From contig NC_087254.1 of the NCBI RefSeq assembly GCF_037042905.1, forward strand, positions 19,648,603-19,712,602: DNA of 64,000 bases. Reading direction: 5' to 3'. A program made the position numbers and the translations under genes. Of the stretch, positions 22,489 to 36,500 are shown piece by piece. Each line of letters starts with the position of its first letter. Position 1 is the first letter of the stretch. The notes beneath the pieces were generated by a model. That model saw only the letters and a list, made by a program, of their open reading frames with translations. It made no database searches and was not told where the DNA came from. This DNA is from Lytechinus pictus. Its lineage: Eukaryota; Echinodermata; Echinoidea; Temnopleuroida; Toxopneustidae.

Positions 22489-24531
22489 ATATGTAGTATG
22501 TAGTTAAACGTCCTGTTACCCTTTCAGTCATTCACCTTCACTTGTTTACAAACTCCCCCAATGTCATCTAAGAATCTCAAAACCCCCCTTACCATTTAAC
22601 TCCTAAACCTTGACCACTTAAGAGACCAACCCACAGTGACGTCAGCTAACTTCAATTAAGGAACAAAAGTTCTAAGAAGCACGACTCACACTTCCAGCCC
22701 CAGTCACTTGCACATGCAAAGCATCACCACACCCCTTATAACATAGAAAGTTTGATAGACAGTTACCTGTAGACCAATCAGATCAAGTTTATAGATTCCT
22801 CCCACCTTATTGTTACACCCCCAGAACTAATGATATAAATATAAGACTTCTTGATTATTAGAAAGATATATAATACTAGACCCACACTCATCCATATATA
22901 TAGACTGACTGACTTCAAGATTTAGACGTTCATCCAAAATGAGTTTAACTTCAGATCTGATACTTCGAAATAATTAATATTCATCGTCTCCTGTTTTGTC
23001 TAAATCTTCATTGATATATTCATGTACTTCGAATTGTAAACTGTAGCTGATTATTGAGTATTAAATGCACTGTGATTTTGAACTGTATAACTTTCTCTAA
23101 AGTTTCTTCATTACGCTTCCCTTAATTCTAAATTATAATTACCGATCTCAACACGACAATTTATTTATTTATTCAATTCTACTTCCAGGCAAATAATGAA
23201 AAAACATGACAGATACAACTGAAGAGAAATATTGAGCACCAGCCAATTCTTATGGATCACCTAACAAATTAAAAATTCTGTCGTGAGGTTCTCCACTATG
23301 GCTGGTGCCTACATCGAATAACGCAAAATAATGATAAATGTAAACATGTTATATGCCTAATTAGGTCCTATAATCAAACTTAATTCTCAATAAATCAACT
23401 TTTATTGTAATGTATGAAGGGAAAAACATGGTTATAGAATTATTTGGGGGTAGTCTGCAAAGTATTACACGCATACATCAAATAATTGTTGAGTTGTAGC
23501 CTTATGTAATTTTTGCCATTTCATATTTTTCGACATTTTGAACTTAATGTATGGGGAAACTGATCGAACGCCCATAGTGCAACATTTGTTAAGCTATTAT
23601 CTGATGGTTGAAATTATATAAGTTTTGTATCAAAAGATGCCAAAGGACCCCCCCCCCGGCAAAATCCGCCGCTGCATGGGATCATTAGGGTGGCAGACTG
23701 CGCAAGCGCCCCCTCCCCCCCCCCAGCCTGGTAAGTGCAGACTTCAACCAAGAAAATTAAATGCAAGTAAAATCAATACTGTAATGCGAATGATTTAGGA
23801 GCTAGTATGCCCACTGAATGTTTTCATTTGTGTATATACATTTCCTTCACTTTTGCAAAAACGGTTATGTGTATCCTGGACAGAAATACATGATCAACGT
23901 TTGGCCAAGCATGAAAAATATAACTCTTTGTCTTCATCTATTACGCAACTAGATATATCTAGAGAAGACATTTTATCAGTTATTTGTCCTATTTGTATAC
24001 CCCCAAATGGGTGATTTAATGCACATGAGTAGTGAATATGAATATGAGGATAATATTAACATGAGTAGATATAAAAGATCAACACGGGGATCCGGGCGAG
24101 GATCAACACTACATGGGTTTCGAGCTGATGTTGAAATAGATATCGTTGGGCCTCTAGGACCCTGAAGCTGGAGATGGCCGTCCTAATTTTTTTCGGGGCG
24201 GGGGCAAACGGGGCAATTAATTATATGCATGTATATAGTGGCCTAGTACCTGAGCGGGCCTATACCAGTCAAAAACCAAAGGAATTTGAAAAGATTTTTC
24301 TTAAATTCAACATACCAAACCTCCAAACCCCATACATATAGCCTGGACCTGATAGTGATAGCTCCGTAAAAAAAAAAAATCCCTTCCCGACCCCCCCCCC
24401 CTTTTTTTTTAATTGCCGCGCCCCTGCCCCTGCGTGCACTGGATGTTCGAGCGAGTGGCTTGTCATAATAACTTCATCTTTTTATCTGTCGATAGGTTCG
24501 ATCGACCCATTGGCATTATTGCATCCACGAA
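22489..24531. other. Intergenic between KDELR and ENGASE, transposon debris and ENGASE promoter side
   Basis: No gene recognised. C-runs at about 23,648 and 23,716 and the A/C/T runs at 24,369-24,411 resemble G/C-run transposon remnants. The last about 100 bp before 24,532 should contain the ENGASE transcription start. An in-frame TAG at 24,493-24,495 lies upstream of the chosen ENGASE start codon. Confidence 0.5.
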
Positions 24532-27500
24532 ATGTCGTCCCAAGCAGAGCAGAACAGCCTTGCTGCTGAGTTCATGTCAAAAGTTAAGATTGCTGACTAT
24601 CCTGATTTAGGTAATTATTGCATTGTCTTTTCAAGTTTGTATGTGGTTGGTTCTGTCGTCATGGATAAGCCTTGCCCTTGGTCGAGGTCTCCTTTGACTT
24701 TTTATGAAGCCATCAAATCAATTACCGGCGTGTGCGATTCTCATGTAAGATTGTTGCCTAGATACCATCACGTTTCCGTGTTATACATATTGTAATTGCA
24801 CATGCGGTAAATTGCATGGTAGATATATAGGACATTCATTGAGTGTCAAAGTGCGAGTGAGCTGGGAAGCTTAAGTGAGAACACAACCTGTCGGTCCAGC
24901 ATCGGCATGGGGGGGGGGGGGGGGGGGGGGGGGTAGCCAGGAGGCTCCTAGAGAGCACTCATTCAATGAACCAGGTTATGATGTACTATTCATTCTAATT
25001 TCTTGTTTTTATTTGGCAATAACTCATGTCTTCGACTTCATGATTGAATATTTTTGCCACACAAAAGTAGGGTAACAATATTCTTTCTATGAAAGAAAAA
25101 AAATGAATAAAAAATTTATAAAAAAATATATTATTATAAGTATAACCTTGTTCTCGGGCTCAGCCCTGTTAGTGTTACTAGTCTCCATCATGACTGTGTC
25201 AGTGTGTGTGGCATATTGGCTTGTTTTCTCTTTTTCTTTGGGACAAATGCTTGATTTTTAATTTTATACACTGTCAGTTTCCATTACAGCTAGGCCCTAC
25301 TTATACAACTTGGCTCCTAAGTAAATTTGATTCTTTTGATTATTTTTTCTAAATTAAAAAGAGATTAAGGGGGGAGTGAACCGTGTGTGGTCTCTCAATG
25401 ACTGTGTTATAAATACATCTATGTCTTAAAACATACAACGTTTTCAGACATCTACTAATACTACAGAGAATAGATTGACCTATAATTGTATTTGTATAGA
25501 GAAACTAAAATGTTTCAAGGGGAAAAGTAATTGTTTTGCTACTTGGTAACATAATTATTGCAGTATAAATGTATTGAGTAGTTAATTAACATGTTATCGT
25601 TCAAGTGGGTCTAACTCTAATATTACTAGAATACACTAGTATTATGGGTCAGGAAACTGGCCAGGTATGAGTAATTGAGGAATCGAGATGGCGCTATTGG
25701 TTCGTATCTGCTTTAAAATAAAAAAATGAATTTTTTTTTGCCATATTACTTTCCACCAGTAGAGGGTATATGCCAAAATTCAAGTTTTTGAGCGCTCGCC
25801 TCTGGACTCTGGTGAATACAAAAAATATTCCCAAAATACTAATGAAAAATAAATTGCAACTGTATGGAAATTATAATTTTGGGTCACAAAAGTTACATTT
25901 TAATGATTTTTAAAGTGTGTGCTGTGTACTGCATTGGTAATTGGTATACCATAGTCCTACCTCACCTGTAGATTCCCCACAGGCAGGACCCGGAGGCAGG
26001 ACGGTTGTAGGTTGCAGTAAGCAAGTGCTAGAGAGTAAAAATCATTCACTAACGTGTACTTACTCTCCAGACAGAGCCAGGGATTGTGCCCCATTTATAT
26101 GTGCATTCCACGGTCAACATGTCATGGCATTGCAATTTTCACCCCTGAGTCGAGATTTCTACTTTCCCTGTAAGAGTAAAAAAGATCTAACGTTAGCCCT
26201 AAATCATGTAAATGGGATAGACCTTAATTTCTGACATTTATACGATAAATGTCAATTTCATATTTAAACAAATATTCATTTTGAAAAAACTAGAAAATAT
26301 TATGTCTTTATGAGAAGACGGGAATAAACTTGCCGATGTAAATTATGTGGCCATCTTGTTCTCTTTGTTAGAAGCTAATTTACAAGATGCATATAGAGGG
26401 CGGCACACCAGTCCGACTCCAAGTGGTGACTCAAATTGTATACTATTGGTCCAAAAATTGGGATTGGCCCAGAATTTGAAAAAAGATATATCCTCATGTA
26501 TAAATTGAGATTGTCCTTGTTTATGTCATTATGTCACTTCCCCTTCCACTCACACTAGTTAGAGGTTAGTATTATGTACATGTACCCCTTCATGCACCTG
26601 CAGGATATACATGCAAAGAGTAACCTGGCGATAATTCAACGTTAGGCTTTAATTTTCTGCAATATTTTTTGTCTTTAAATGTCTTTTCACAAAATAGAAT
26701 TTACATCATTTTTCATTGAGTATATTTGTCTATTTTTAATTGCAATGTTTATTTTCAACTTCAATCTCAATATTTCATAAAAATAGAAATGTATCAGTTC
26801 TTCATTCCAACATTTGTTTAAGTTATAAAAAAATGGGGGTGACAGGGTCTATCAATTATGCCCCCTCTTTCTCCTCACTTTGTTTTGTCTGACTCTCTCC
26901 AACTCCCTCCCTTCCTTTCTTTTTACCTCTGCATTTTATTTGTAAATTAGAAGCTAATTTCCTGGGGAAACATTAATGCAGGACATGTGAATTATGAAAG
27001 TCATACAAAAAGTTTGTGTTGAAAATGAAAGAATAGAGGAGTGAGAGGGGCATAAAAGAGTAGAGAAAGGATAGAAACAATAAATTGATCAACCAAATGC
27101 CAGTAATTAGGGAAATAGATTAGTAAAATGAATAAGTATGGATAAGTATAAGTACTGTATGAACAAGCTTGTTATTACTTACATGTACATGTATATGCAC
27201 CTGCACTACATGAACAAGAGCTTTTTTTATGAAATAACAGTATGTGAAAAAATCCACACATACACACACAACCAGTGCGTTAATCTTCATCATCAGGGAA
27301 TAATTTTCCTGGTATCGCATGGCAATTTGCTCCACATTTTTGAAAGACTGCTATGCAAAGTATGCATAAAGTCTTTTGTATAGCATATTTTTACATAGGA
27401 CTGTACATTACTTAGTTGAGCGCTTTCCTCTTATGACCAAAAATGCTATTCAAATTTGTAAATCAAAATTATTCCCTGTTCATCATCTTGAAGCAGCACT

Positions 27501-30500
27501 TACTCTGGAAGAAGTATTCAAAGGGGTGATGATCCTTGGAGAAATATTTTTCTGCAACTGGATAAACTTTGAACTTAGAGGACAAAACAAAAGCTACAAG
27601 TTAGCCAAATATAAGCTGATATGAAGAAACATTAAATCACTTTTTTTAAATCTCTAACTTTCCTACAACATATTTTGATAAATTGAGAAGGATAGGGCCT
27701 TTTTATAAAAATCACTTAGGTGGAGTTTGAATTAAACAGAACATAATTGCCAAACAATGTAGTTTTTATGGAAGCATGACGCACTCATATTAAAGTTTAA
27801 CACTTGTGACTATATTTTACTCAGAATTATTTTCGATGTGTTAAATCTGTTAAAAGCCCAATTATTCACCATGTTATACGAGATAACTGCTGACACTTCT
27901 ATTCTCTTTTTCACATTGAAGGGAACCGATTTGAACCCAAGACTTCCGAGCCTATTACTCGACCACTCGATACTCTTGATGAAGTGTTGTTATGGCAGCC
28001 AGATGATAAGTTCAACATTGCAAATTCCCCTCTTGCTGCCCCAACGATCCCCGCTGGACCTCGACCTATGACCCTTGTGTGCCATGACATGAAAGGAGGT
28101 TACATTGATGATCGGTGAGCAAAATTTATTGTATGAAAAGTACAGATAAGGTGTATTCAGACTGCCTTGATCACTAGAGTACCTCCTGTAAAAAACTTGT
28201 TCAGGCTCGAAAATACACAATATTTATTTTCCACCATTCAAACCGACCCAAAGAAGCTCCTTTCGGGCTAAATTCTCGAAGCATGTGCAGTATGGTCTGC
28301 ATAAGCAGGCAATGCCACGGATTCAAAATCGCTAGCTCAGCAGCCAGCCACCACACTGCCAAAATACCTGCAACCTTGAAAAATTCCCACAAAAAATACC
28401 TACTATTTTACCTGGGCTATTTTTTTTTTGGGGGGGGGGGGATATTACACATAATTTGCTAAATCACACTGCCGAAATTACATGTACCTGGTATTTTCTG
28501 ATCAGGTAGATCTAGTCTGATATGCAGACTCTGAATGGCTTGTGAGGTGGGATCTGCTGGTTTGCGAAGCAAACCAGCCTGAAAGGGTGAGCGAAGCGAG
28601 CCATTTCAGACTCAGTAGACCTAGTCTGCTATGCAGACTCGTTGAATCAGCTGAGGTACACACACTGCAGATGTGGGTCTACATTTGTAGACTACATGTA
28701 GATAGATCAGGGCAAATTTTCCTATCAAAATTGAAATTGAAATCCGAACAAAATTAACTTGAATGCCTGGTATTGTAATTAATTACTGGCCAAATAAATT
28801 GCAGTACCAATTGATGTCAAACAGAAAAAGTCATATTTCATCATGTAAATGTATGTACTAATAATTCATCATGCACCTATGAACTTCCCAAAATACATTT
28901 TGTTGCTGGAGTAACAGGACCTTTAATTTACCCTTTGTTTTCTTCAAATTACCTTTGTGCTATATTAACGTAAAGCAGAATGATTGATTGCAAAGTTGAT
29001 TTGTGTACTTAATAGCACATAGATGATCAATGTAGTCAAGTATAAAATGATTAGCCTTAGGATCAAGCATAAAGCTTTGTGTTATGATATCCTGAGCCTG
29101 TTATTTCCTGTCATGTACAGTCCTAATCCAAGTCCTCTTTCTTTTCTAAAGCAAAGCATTTTGTTCTTATTTCAAATAAAGGAATACTTTCTCAATGGAT
29201 ACAGTGCTATGGTGGCCTATGTTTTTTCTTTCTTGGGGGCCCATTGGCTTTGCAGAAAGAGAACTTTGCATTCAAACACATCTATGAAAAATCAAGTGCA
29301 AGGTCTGAAATCTGAGCTTCGGATCGGTGTAAAATCAAGTCAAATTTGATTCCAATTCTTTCTGAGACAAGAAATGCTTTTTTTTTTTTTTTAATTAGCA
29401 GGTGGTCTCTGTGAAGGTGATACCTAAAACAGGTTTGATTGATAGCGTGTTTTGTTCAGCAATTTGCTTTAATAATATCCCCATCATTACCTCATTCCAT
29501 TCCTTTTCCACCATCGCAGATTTGTGCAGGGTGTGCCCGTCAGCTCCGCCTACCGTTTCTACCACTGGCAATACATCGACATCTTCATCTATTTTAGCCA
29601 TCATTTTGTCACCATTCCCCCACCCTGCTGGACGGATGCTGCTCATAAAAATGGCACCCTCATGCTTGGTGAGAACCCCCCTCCCTCCCTCCCTTTGCTT
29701 CAATCCTTTCATCTTATCTTCCTTTACACTGCATCTTTCACATAGAGCCCTCAAAATCAATTAATATCCAACAAATTATGTGTTTCAAGGCCCTTGAAAT
29801 CAAGAGCAAAATAAAGGATTATTCCCTTCATTTTATTTTTTACTCTGAAAGATCAATTTATAGAAATATCACTTCATGTCAAATATAAAAGACAGTAGTT
29901 GCAGCTGACAATTATTTCATGAGAAAGTCTTTTTAATCAAAGTTAATTGTCAAAATATTATCGTAGATCTAGATCTGGTACATTCATGTAAACTTATCTT
30001 TGTAAAATCATGAAATCTTAGCTGAAAAGCAATAATTCTAATGATCACAAACACAGAAATATATATGTGGGACAGTGTATTAATATTGCTTTAAAAAATA
30101 TCAGACATTTGATGGAATTCTGTGCTTATTTTGCTAATTTCTCAGCAATTACATTTTTTTTTCCAGAGCTATTTGCACATATTTTTTATTTGTATATACA
30201 AGCACTTCGGCAGTAATTTCATTGGATTCTGTTCGATTTCAATTTGAGATACCATAACTGGTATTTATCTTTAAGTCTCTACTGAAATCAGTGTGTAGGC
30301 CTACCTGTGGGACAGGTTCACATGTTGGCCAAGCCATATTAGTGAATTAGTGAATGAATTTGCTGTTAAACAAATTGAATTAAACTCTACTGTTGATGTA
30401 TTCTTTGCCTGTGAGTAAAAATATAAGCTATATACCAATCTGCAACATATTCTAATGATAGGAACCGTCATCACAGAGTGGCAAGACGGTAAGAAGAGAT

Positions 30501-33500
30501 GTGCAGAGATGTATGGGAGCGAGGCAACCTACAAGAGATTTGCAGATAAGCTGGTGGACATTGCAAAATATTACAACTTTGAAGGCTGGCTCATCAACAT
30601 CGAGAACCCAATTCCAGTAAGCATTGTCCCTGTTTGTAGTTTACGTTCACCCACCTACAATTGGTTTTGAATGGGTTGTGACAGGACTCACAGGGGTGGT
30701 GGTGGTGGTGGTGGTTATGATGGTTATATGGTAGTGATAGCGCACTGACTGTGGGCTTGTTATTATTTTGTTGATGAATATTGTAATAATTATGTTGATT
30801 ATTATTGTGATGATTATGGTGGTAATCATGCTGATTCGCTTGAAGCAATTAGTAGTGTTTCATTCAATTTAGATTTATTGGTAACTCAAAAGTGTCTAAA
30901 TTCGCTCTGGTAATTTTTTTTTTAAAGTAAGATTTTCAAGCACTATGTCATTTTTATATTTAAGAGGAGTTATCAATTTAAAATCACAAAGCAGTATTCA
31001 AGTAAAATTCACTTTTGATTTAACAAGCTATATTATATCACTTCTCCATGATCACAGATATCTAACTGTATTACAGAACGGTTCTTCTTTCCTCTGTTTC
31101 TTTCAACAGCCTGAGCACATGCCCCAACTCCTAGGCTTCGTTGAATACCTCACTAAGCAGATGCACCAGCATATCAAAGGGTCGAAGGTCATCTGGTATG
31201 ACAGTGTCATAGCTGACGGCTCGTTGCGCTGGCAGGACATGCTGAATGATAACAATAGGTAAGTACTTCACTTTACTTTAATTGAGAATGTTAAATACTA
31301 GAATGTTATCACAGGTTTCCAAGAAAAAGCGGAATTGTTTGAATGATACCAAGATATTTCAATTTTGGGATAGGTGTTTGATTTCAATTCTGGCCTATTT
31401 CTGAAACTCAGTCATTTTGAACTATCCCAAATTTGGGTGACATGAAAAAAAGCATTCTGTTGGGAATGATGCTTCATACAGATGTACATTATTTGGGACA
31501 AGATAATTGATATGAAGTGTAACATTTATGATGACAGCTTTCAGGTTTTCATTTAGTAGTTGGTTTGCTTCATGAGACATACTCAAAGAGAGTGAGAGGG
31601 GGTCTGTACAGAAGGGTGCTTAGAAAGCTAACTTTGAAATGAAATTGGACTGATTGGAAGCACTAGATGTTGCTAAAAAAGCTATTCAAAAACTATTCAA
31701 ATGGTAGGTTGTAGAGTGTCACACACTTTTGATATTTCAGTTACATATTTTCTGAATTCCTAACTCAAGCAAATAATCCCTTTGCCATGCCACATGCCTT
31801 TGGGGATTTAGAAAATTAATATTGAGTTTTCCCTATTTTGTTTGTTGAATCCCTTTTGCAGGATCTTCTTTGATGCCAGTGATGCGATCTTCTTGAACTA
31901 CACATGGAATGAGAATAAACTCGCTACCTCTGTTCAGAATGCTGGTCCTAGGAAGCATGATGTCTATGTTGGGGTTGATATCTTTGGAAGGAATTGCTTT
32001 GGTGGAGGAGGATGGAACACTAACAAGGTACCCTATCTCATTTAGTTAAATTCAATTGTACTAGTGATAAATTAATGTCTTGCTGTTTTAGATATATGAA
32101 TGATATCAAAGAGGCATTGTGTAAAATTGGGAGTTGGGAGAAATTAATGGCCAAACTCAGATTTCCAAACTTTTTTTTAGGAGTTTAGATGCATAGTGTA
32201 TTGATGTGATATGAACAACTTTTTTTTTTTTACATTTTTGCACTTTGTCATTACATTTGTTTTAAAAGACATGTACAGCTAAAGCAACAGCTTAATTAAA
32301 ACTCAGAAGACACCCCCCTCCTTTGTCTGTCTGTCTCTCTCTCTCTTGCTGTTTGTCTGTCTCTCCTTTACTTCGATCTTTCCGCTCTCACTTTCTTCTC
32401 TCTCTCCTTATTCCTTTCCCTCTCCTCTTCTTTCTCATTCTTTCTGATTCTTTTATTTCTAATTCATACCATGTATCCACCTGTTCCCATTCCTTCAGGC
32501 CATGGAAGTGATCAAGAGGCAGGGTCTCTCGACTGCCATCTTTGCTCCAGGCTGGGTCATGGAAAAACTAGGAGAGACAGACTTTATCGCCAACCAAGAT
32601 AAGTATGTTCAATCTGGATTATTCTCTTTTAAGCCCTCTGTTTAAAAAGCAGAGCTTCTATTTCAAACTACATAACAAAAAAAAAATGGAATTCATCTTT
32701 CATTGACTTATGAGTTTTAGGGATATTTTTTATTATTCTTACGCTTTTTGATTGATTTTGTTGTCCTTTCTTTATCAGGTTCTGGTCTTTGCTTGATTCC
32801 TATCTGTACACCCATGGGGTGTCATCGCTTCCCTTTGTCACAAACTTCTGCAGGGGATATGGAGAATTTGGTTTCAAATGTGGAAATGTAAGTTTCATCA
32901 GGATTATTGTCATGTTTCCTTATGAGGAAAATAGATGATGTAATGTTAATCATAATAACAATAGTGATGTCTTATAGAGCGCACACACCTTCCAGAGACG
33001 CCCAAGGCGCTAGCACAGCAACAGTTCCTTTTACAATAAATGTGAGGCTTAAGAGAAATTTTGTAGTGAGAACGCTAAGCAATATTACAGTGTCCATGCA
33101 TGACAAGACAAACCATACCACTTGTGCTGATAAATGCACACTGTTCACTTCAAATCTAATGAGTTATCGTTTCCTGCCTATTGCCCCACTCAGGAGGTGA
33201 TGAAGAAAGCATGGTGTAATCTGAGCAGCCAGCAGATTGTACCAACCTATGGAACTGAGCAGTTCTGTAACACAGAGGGCGCTTCTAAGAAGACATCCAT
33301 GCAGTACCTGGTGTCCGATGGCTTCAATGGGGGTGGTTGTATTGAGATCCATGGAGGACTGGCAGCCAATCAGATCACTAGATGCAAGTATGTCAAATGC
33401 AGTAATATACTCTTTAAAAATATGTGAATTGATAGCTGGTGTAGGAATAGATAAAATGAGTGACTAGAGTATAAGAAAAGTGTTTTACTTCATCACAGTG

Positions 33501-36500
33501 CATTTTATAACAAAGAGTCAGGCCCCCTTTGTAACTTGTGTTGATCATTGATCGTGTCGATCACTGAGGACTTCTTTAAAAGGGCTCTATGAGGTGTGAT
33601 GGCTTAAAGGAAGTAAACAGTGATCCGTTTCATTAACAACATACAATTATGGTAATTCTGTCACTATGGTAACTACCTTGGTGACAGGGCCCATTAACCA
33701 ATCAAAATCAAGGGTAGTTACCATAAAGTTACAATAGTTTTAAGTCTTTTTGAAATGTTGTTCATTTTTGGCAGTGAGAAGGCAGCTGCTTGATTGTCCT
33801 TCATTAGGACCGATGGGCCCGTAACACAAAATTTAGTGCTTGATATTAGGGCTGATTTCTATTATTTGAATACATTGATCATTATGTACAATCAATCATA
33901 CAAATCAACAAGCAATAAGCTTTGTGTTACAGGGGTTTGATGGCCGCAACAAGGCTCATGAGCTTCTATATATCTTTTATCGGGGATCGAAGTGACCAAC
34001 ACTGTGTGTGGTTTCTCATTGATTTGGTAATAAATAAAATAATATACCTTTTGACATGTACTTAGTACTTACACCGAGAATAAATCAACCTATGATTTTA
34101 TTTGTATAAAGAAACTAAAATGTTTCAGAGAGAAACATACTTGATTTGCTTCTAGGTCGTGCAATTACTGCAGTGTTAGTGTATTCACTAGAGAATTAGC
34201 GTGTCATCATTAAAGTGGGCATGTAATTTCAAGACTACACTGCTCATAATGTTGCATTATGGGTTAAAATCCTGGTCAGAGTTTATTAGTTGAGGACTTG
34301 AGATGGTGCTATTAAGGTTGCTGATTGGTATCTGCTTTACTGTTCTCTCACAGGTTGTTTTCTACCGGTATCTCTGGGTCTCACCCTCTGCTTGTCTCAT
34401 ACACTGTCAAACATGCTGATAACTGCAAAGTATGTCTTTATCTATCTACACCCAACAAGGACATTCTACTGTGGAATACATCAGGTAGGAAGAAATTTGG
34501 ATTTTTCTCTTTATTTGATTAATATCTAGTTAGAAATACCTAGAAGTGCAGTTGGCTTTTCCATTCTAATTTATGCCACCTTTCAAATTTTGCCTTGACT
34601 TTATTTTGATGAAGTCATAAAGGTATAGGGTATTGATATTATGCATATATCCACCTTGTTTGGTTCTCAAGTTGTCCTACAGTGTCCGGCTAAGCTAGGC
34701 TTCTGATTTTAGTGCTCACGGGTTTTTTGAAAGAATTCCTTTCTTTGCATACCCAATAAGGAACTGAAACTTTAAAATTGTAGTATCTTTTGATTTACTA
34801 ACATCAAATACAACAATTTTATTTGATCATCAATTATAGTTATCATAACATTTTTTCTTATACAGATGATATGAAGGCAGGTGAGCAGCCTATGAGTACG
34901 TATGGCCTGAGACTCTCTGCCCTGATCGACCAATCCACCGTACCTGATGCCATCAAGTCATCCGAACCCACCATCTTCTCTCCTCTGATCGGCACCTGTC
35001 ACAAGATCCTCCAGGATGCATTCTTTGGCATAGATAGCTCAGTGATACCTACCCAAGGTTGGGTCACAAGGTGAGGTTTCTGAAGAGATCGTCCAGGGTC
35101 TCTTTGTTGCAATATGCTTTTAAAAGAACATATTCACAGTTCAATAATCTTCCAGGATTAATCCATTGGTTGACAGCTCAGTGATACCTAAGTTACAAGG
35201 AATAACCCAGAGTCGCTGGTTGTTTTCACGCTTTTGAACGGCTAATTAGGTAGTATGCTTCATAAGATGAAGAATGACATTAAGCATCTTTTGGTGTTGA
35301 TACCTGACTCCTCCCTTACATTTGTTGACTTGGTTGAGCTGCTCAGTGGATCATGCAGAGTCCTATTTATTCTGCACTTAAAAGGAATGACCTAGGATTC
35401 TTTTTCTGGTGGAAGACGTCCCGAGTAAAGGCACAGAATCACGACAAGAGTGATTTCTTGATCAATCAGTAGATATTGACTTTTCAAATTAAATTCTTAC
35501 TTTAAAAAAAGTAGTATTAACCCCCAATCTAATGTACTCCCTCACTCATGTTTAGATTTGAATATGTTTTTTGAGATTTATTTTTGTTTAAATATGATTA
35601 TTGAGGATGATCTGTTCATCACATTCACCCAACTTTACAATGATATTTCAAACCTTATTGATTGTGCTTTCATTTCCTTTCTATGGAACATAGGAATTTC
35701 CTTCTACCAGAGTCTGTCCTGGTTGCTGGTGGTAAGATCAATGAGATTGGTGTACTCTGCTTCTCATCTGATCCTATTGAATCTTACTCGGTCAAGATTG
35801 GTGAAATCAAGGTGAGTAGAAACTCAATCACACCTGGGCAATTCCATGAAATAAAACTTTTTGTATGCTCAACTACCATGTTTCCACGTTCTTACTTCAC
35901 TTCACAAACTGCTCAAGCCATGATAGATTGAGAACATTACAACTTGTCATCTGAACTAGAAAACAGACAAATCATTTCAGATAGGTCCCACATGAAGGGA
36001 GTCAGATGTATATAATTGAAGGTATTGCCCATTTTCATTGATGAAAGCTTCAGATGTATATAATTAAAGGTATTGCCCATTTTCATTGATGAAAGCTTCA
36101 GATGTATATAATTGAAGGTATTGCCCATTTTCATTGATGAAAGCTTCAGATGTATATAATTGAAGGTATTGCCCATTTTCATTGACGAAAGCTTCAGATG
36201 TATATAATTGAAGGTATTGCCCATTTTCATTGATGAAAGCTTCAGATGTATATAATTGAAGGTATTGCCCATTTTCATTGATGAAAGCTTCAGATGTATA
36301 TAATTGAAGGTATTGCCCATTTTCATTGATGAAAGCTTCAGATGTATATAATTGAAGGTATTGCCCATTTTCATTGATGAAAGCTTCAGATGTATATAAT
36401 TGAAGGTATTGCCCATTTTCATTGATGAAAGCTTCAGATGTATATAATTAAAGGTATTGCCCATTTTCATTGATGAAAGCTTCAGATGTATATAATTGAA

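Noticed and set aside
29395..29764. Opposed 120-codon frames over ENGASE exon 3
   Set aside because: Only the frame with HHFVTIPP continues in phase into both neighbouring exons; the others are shadows.
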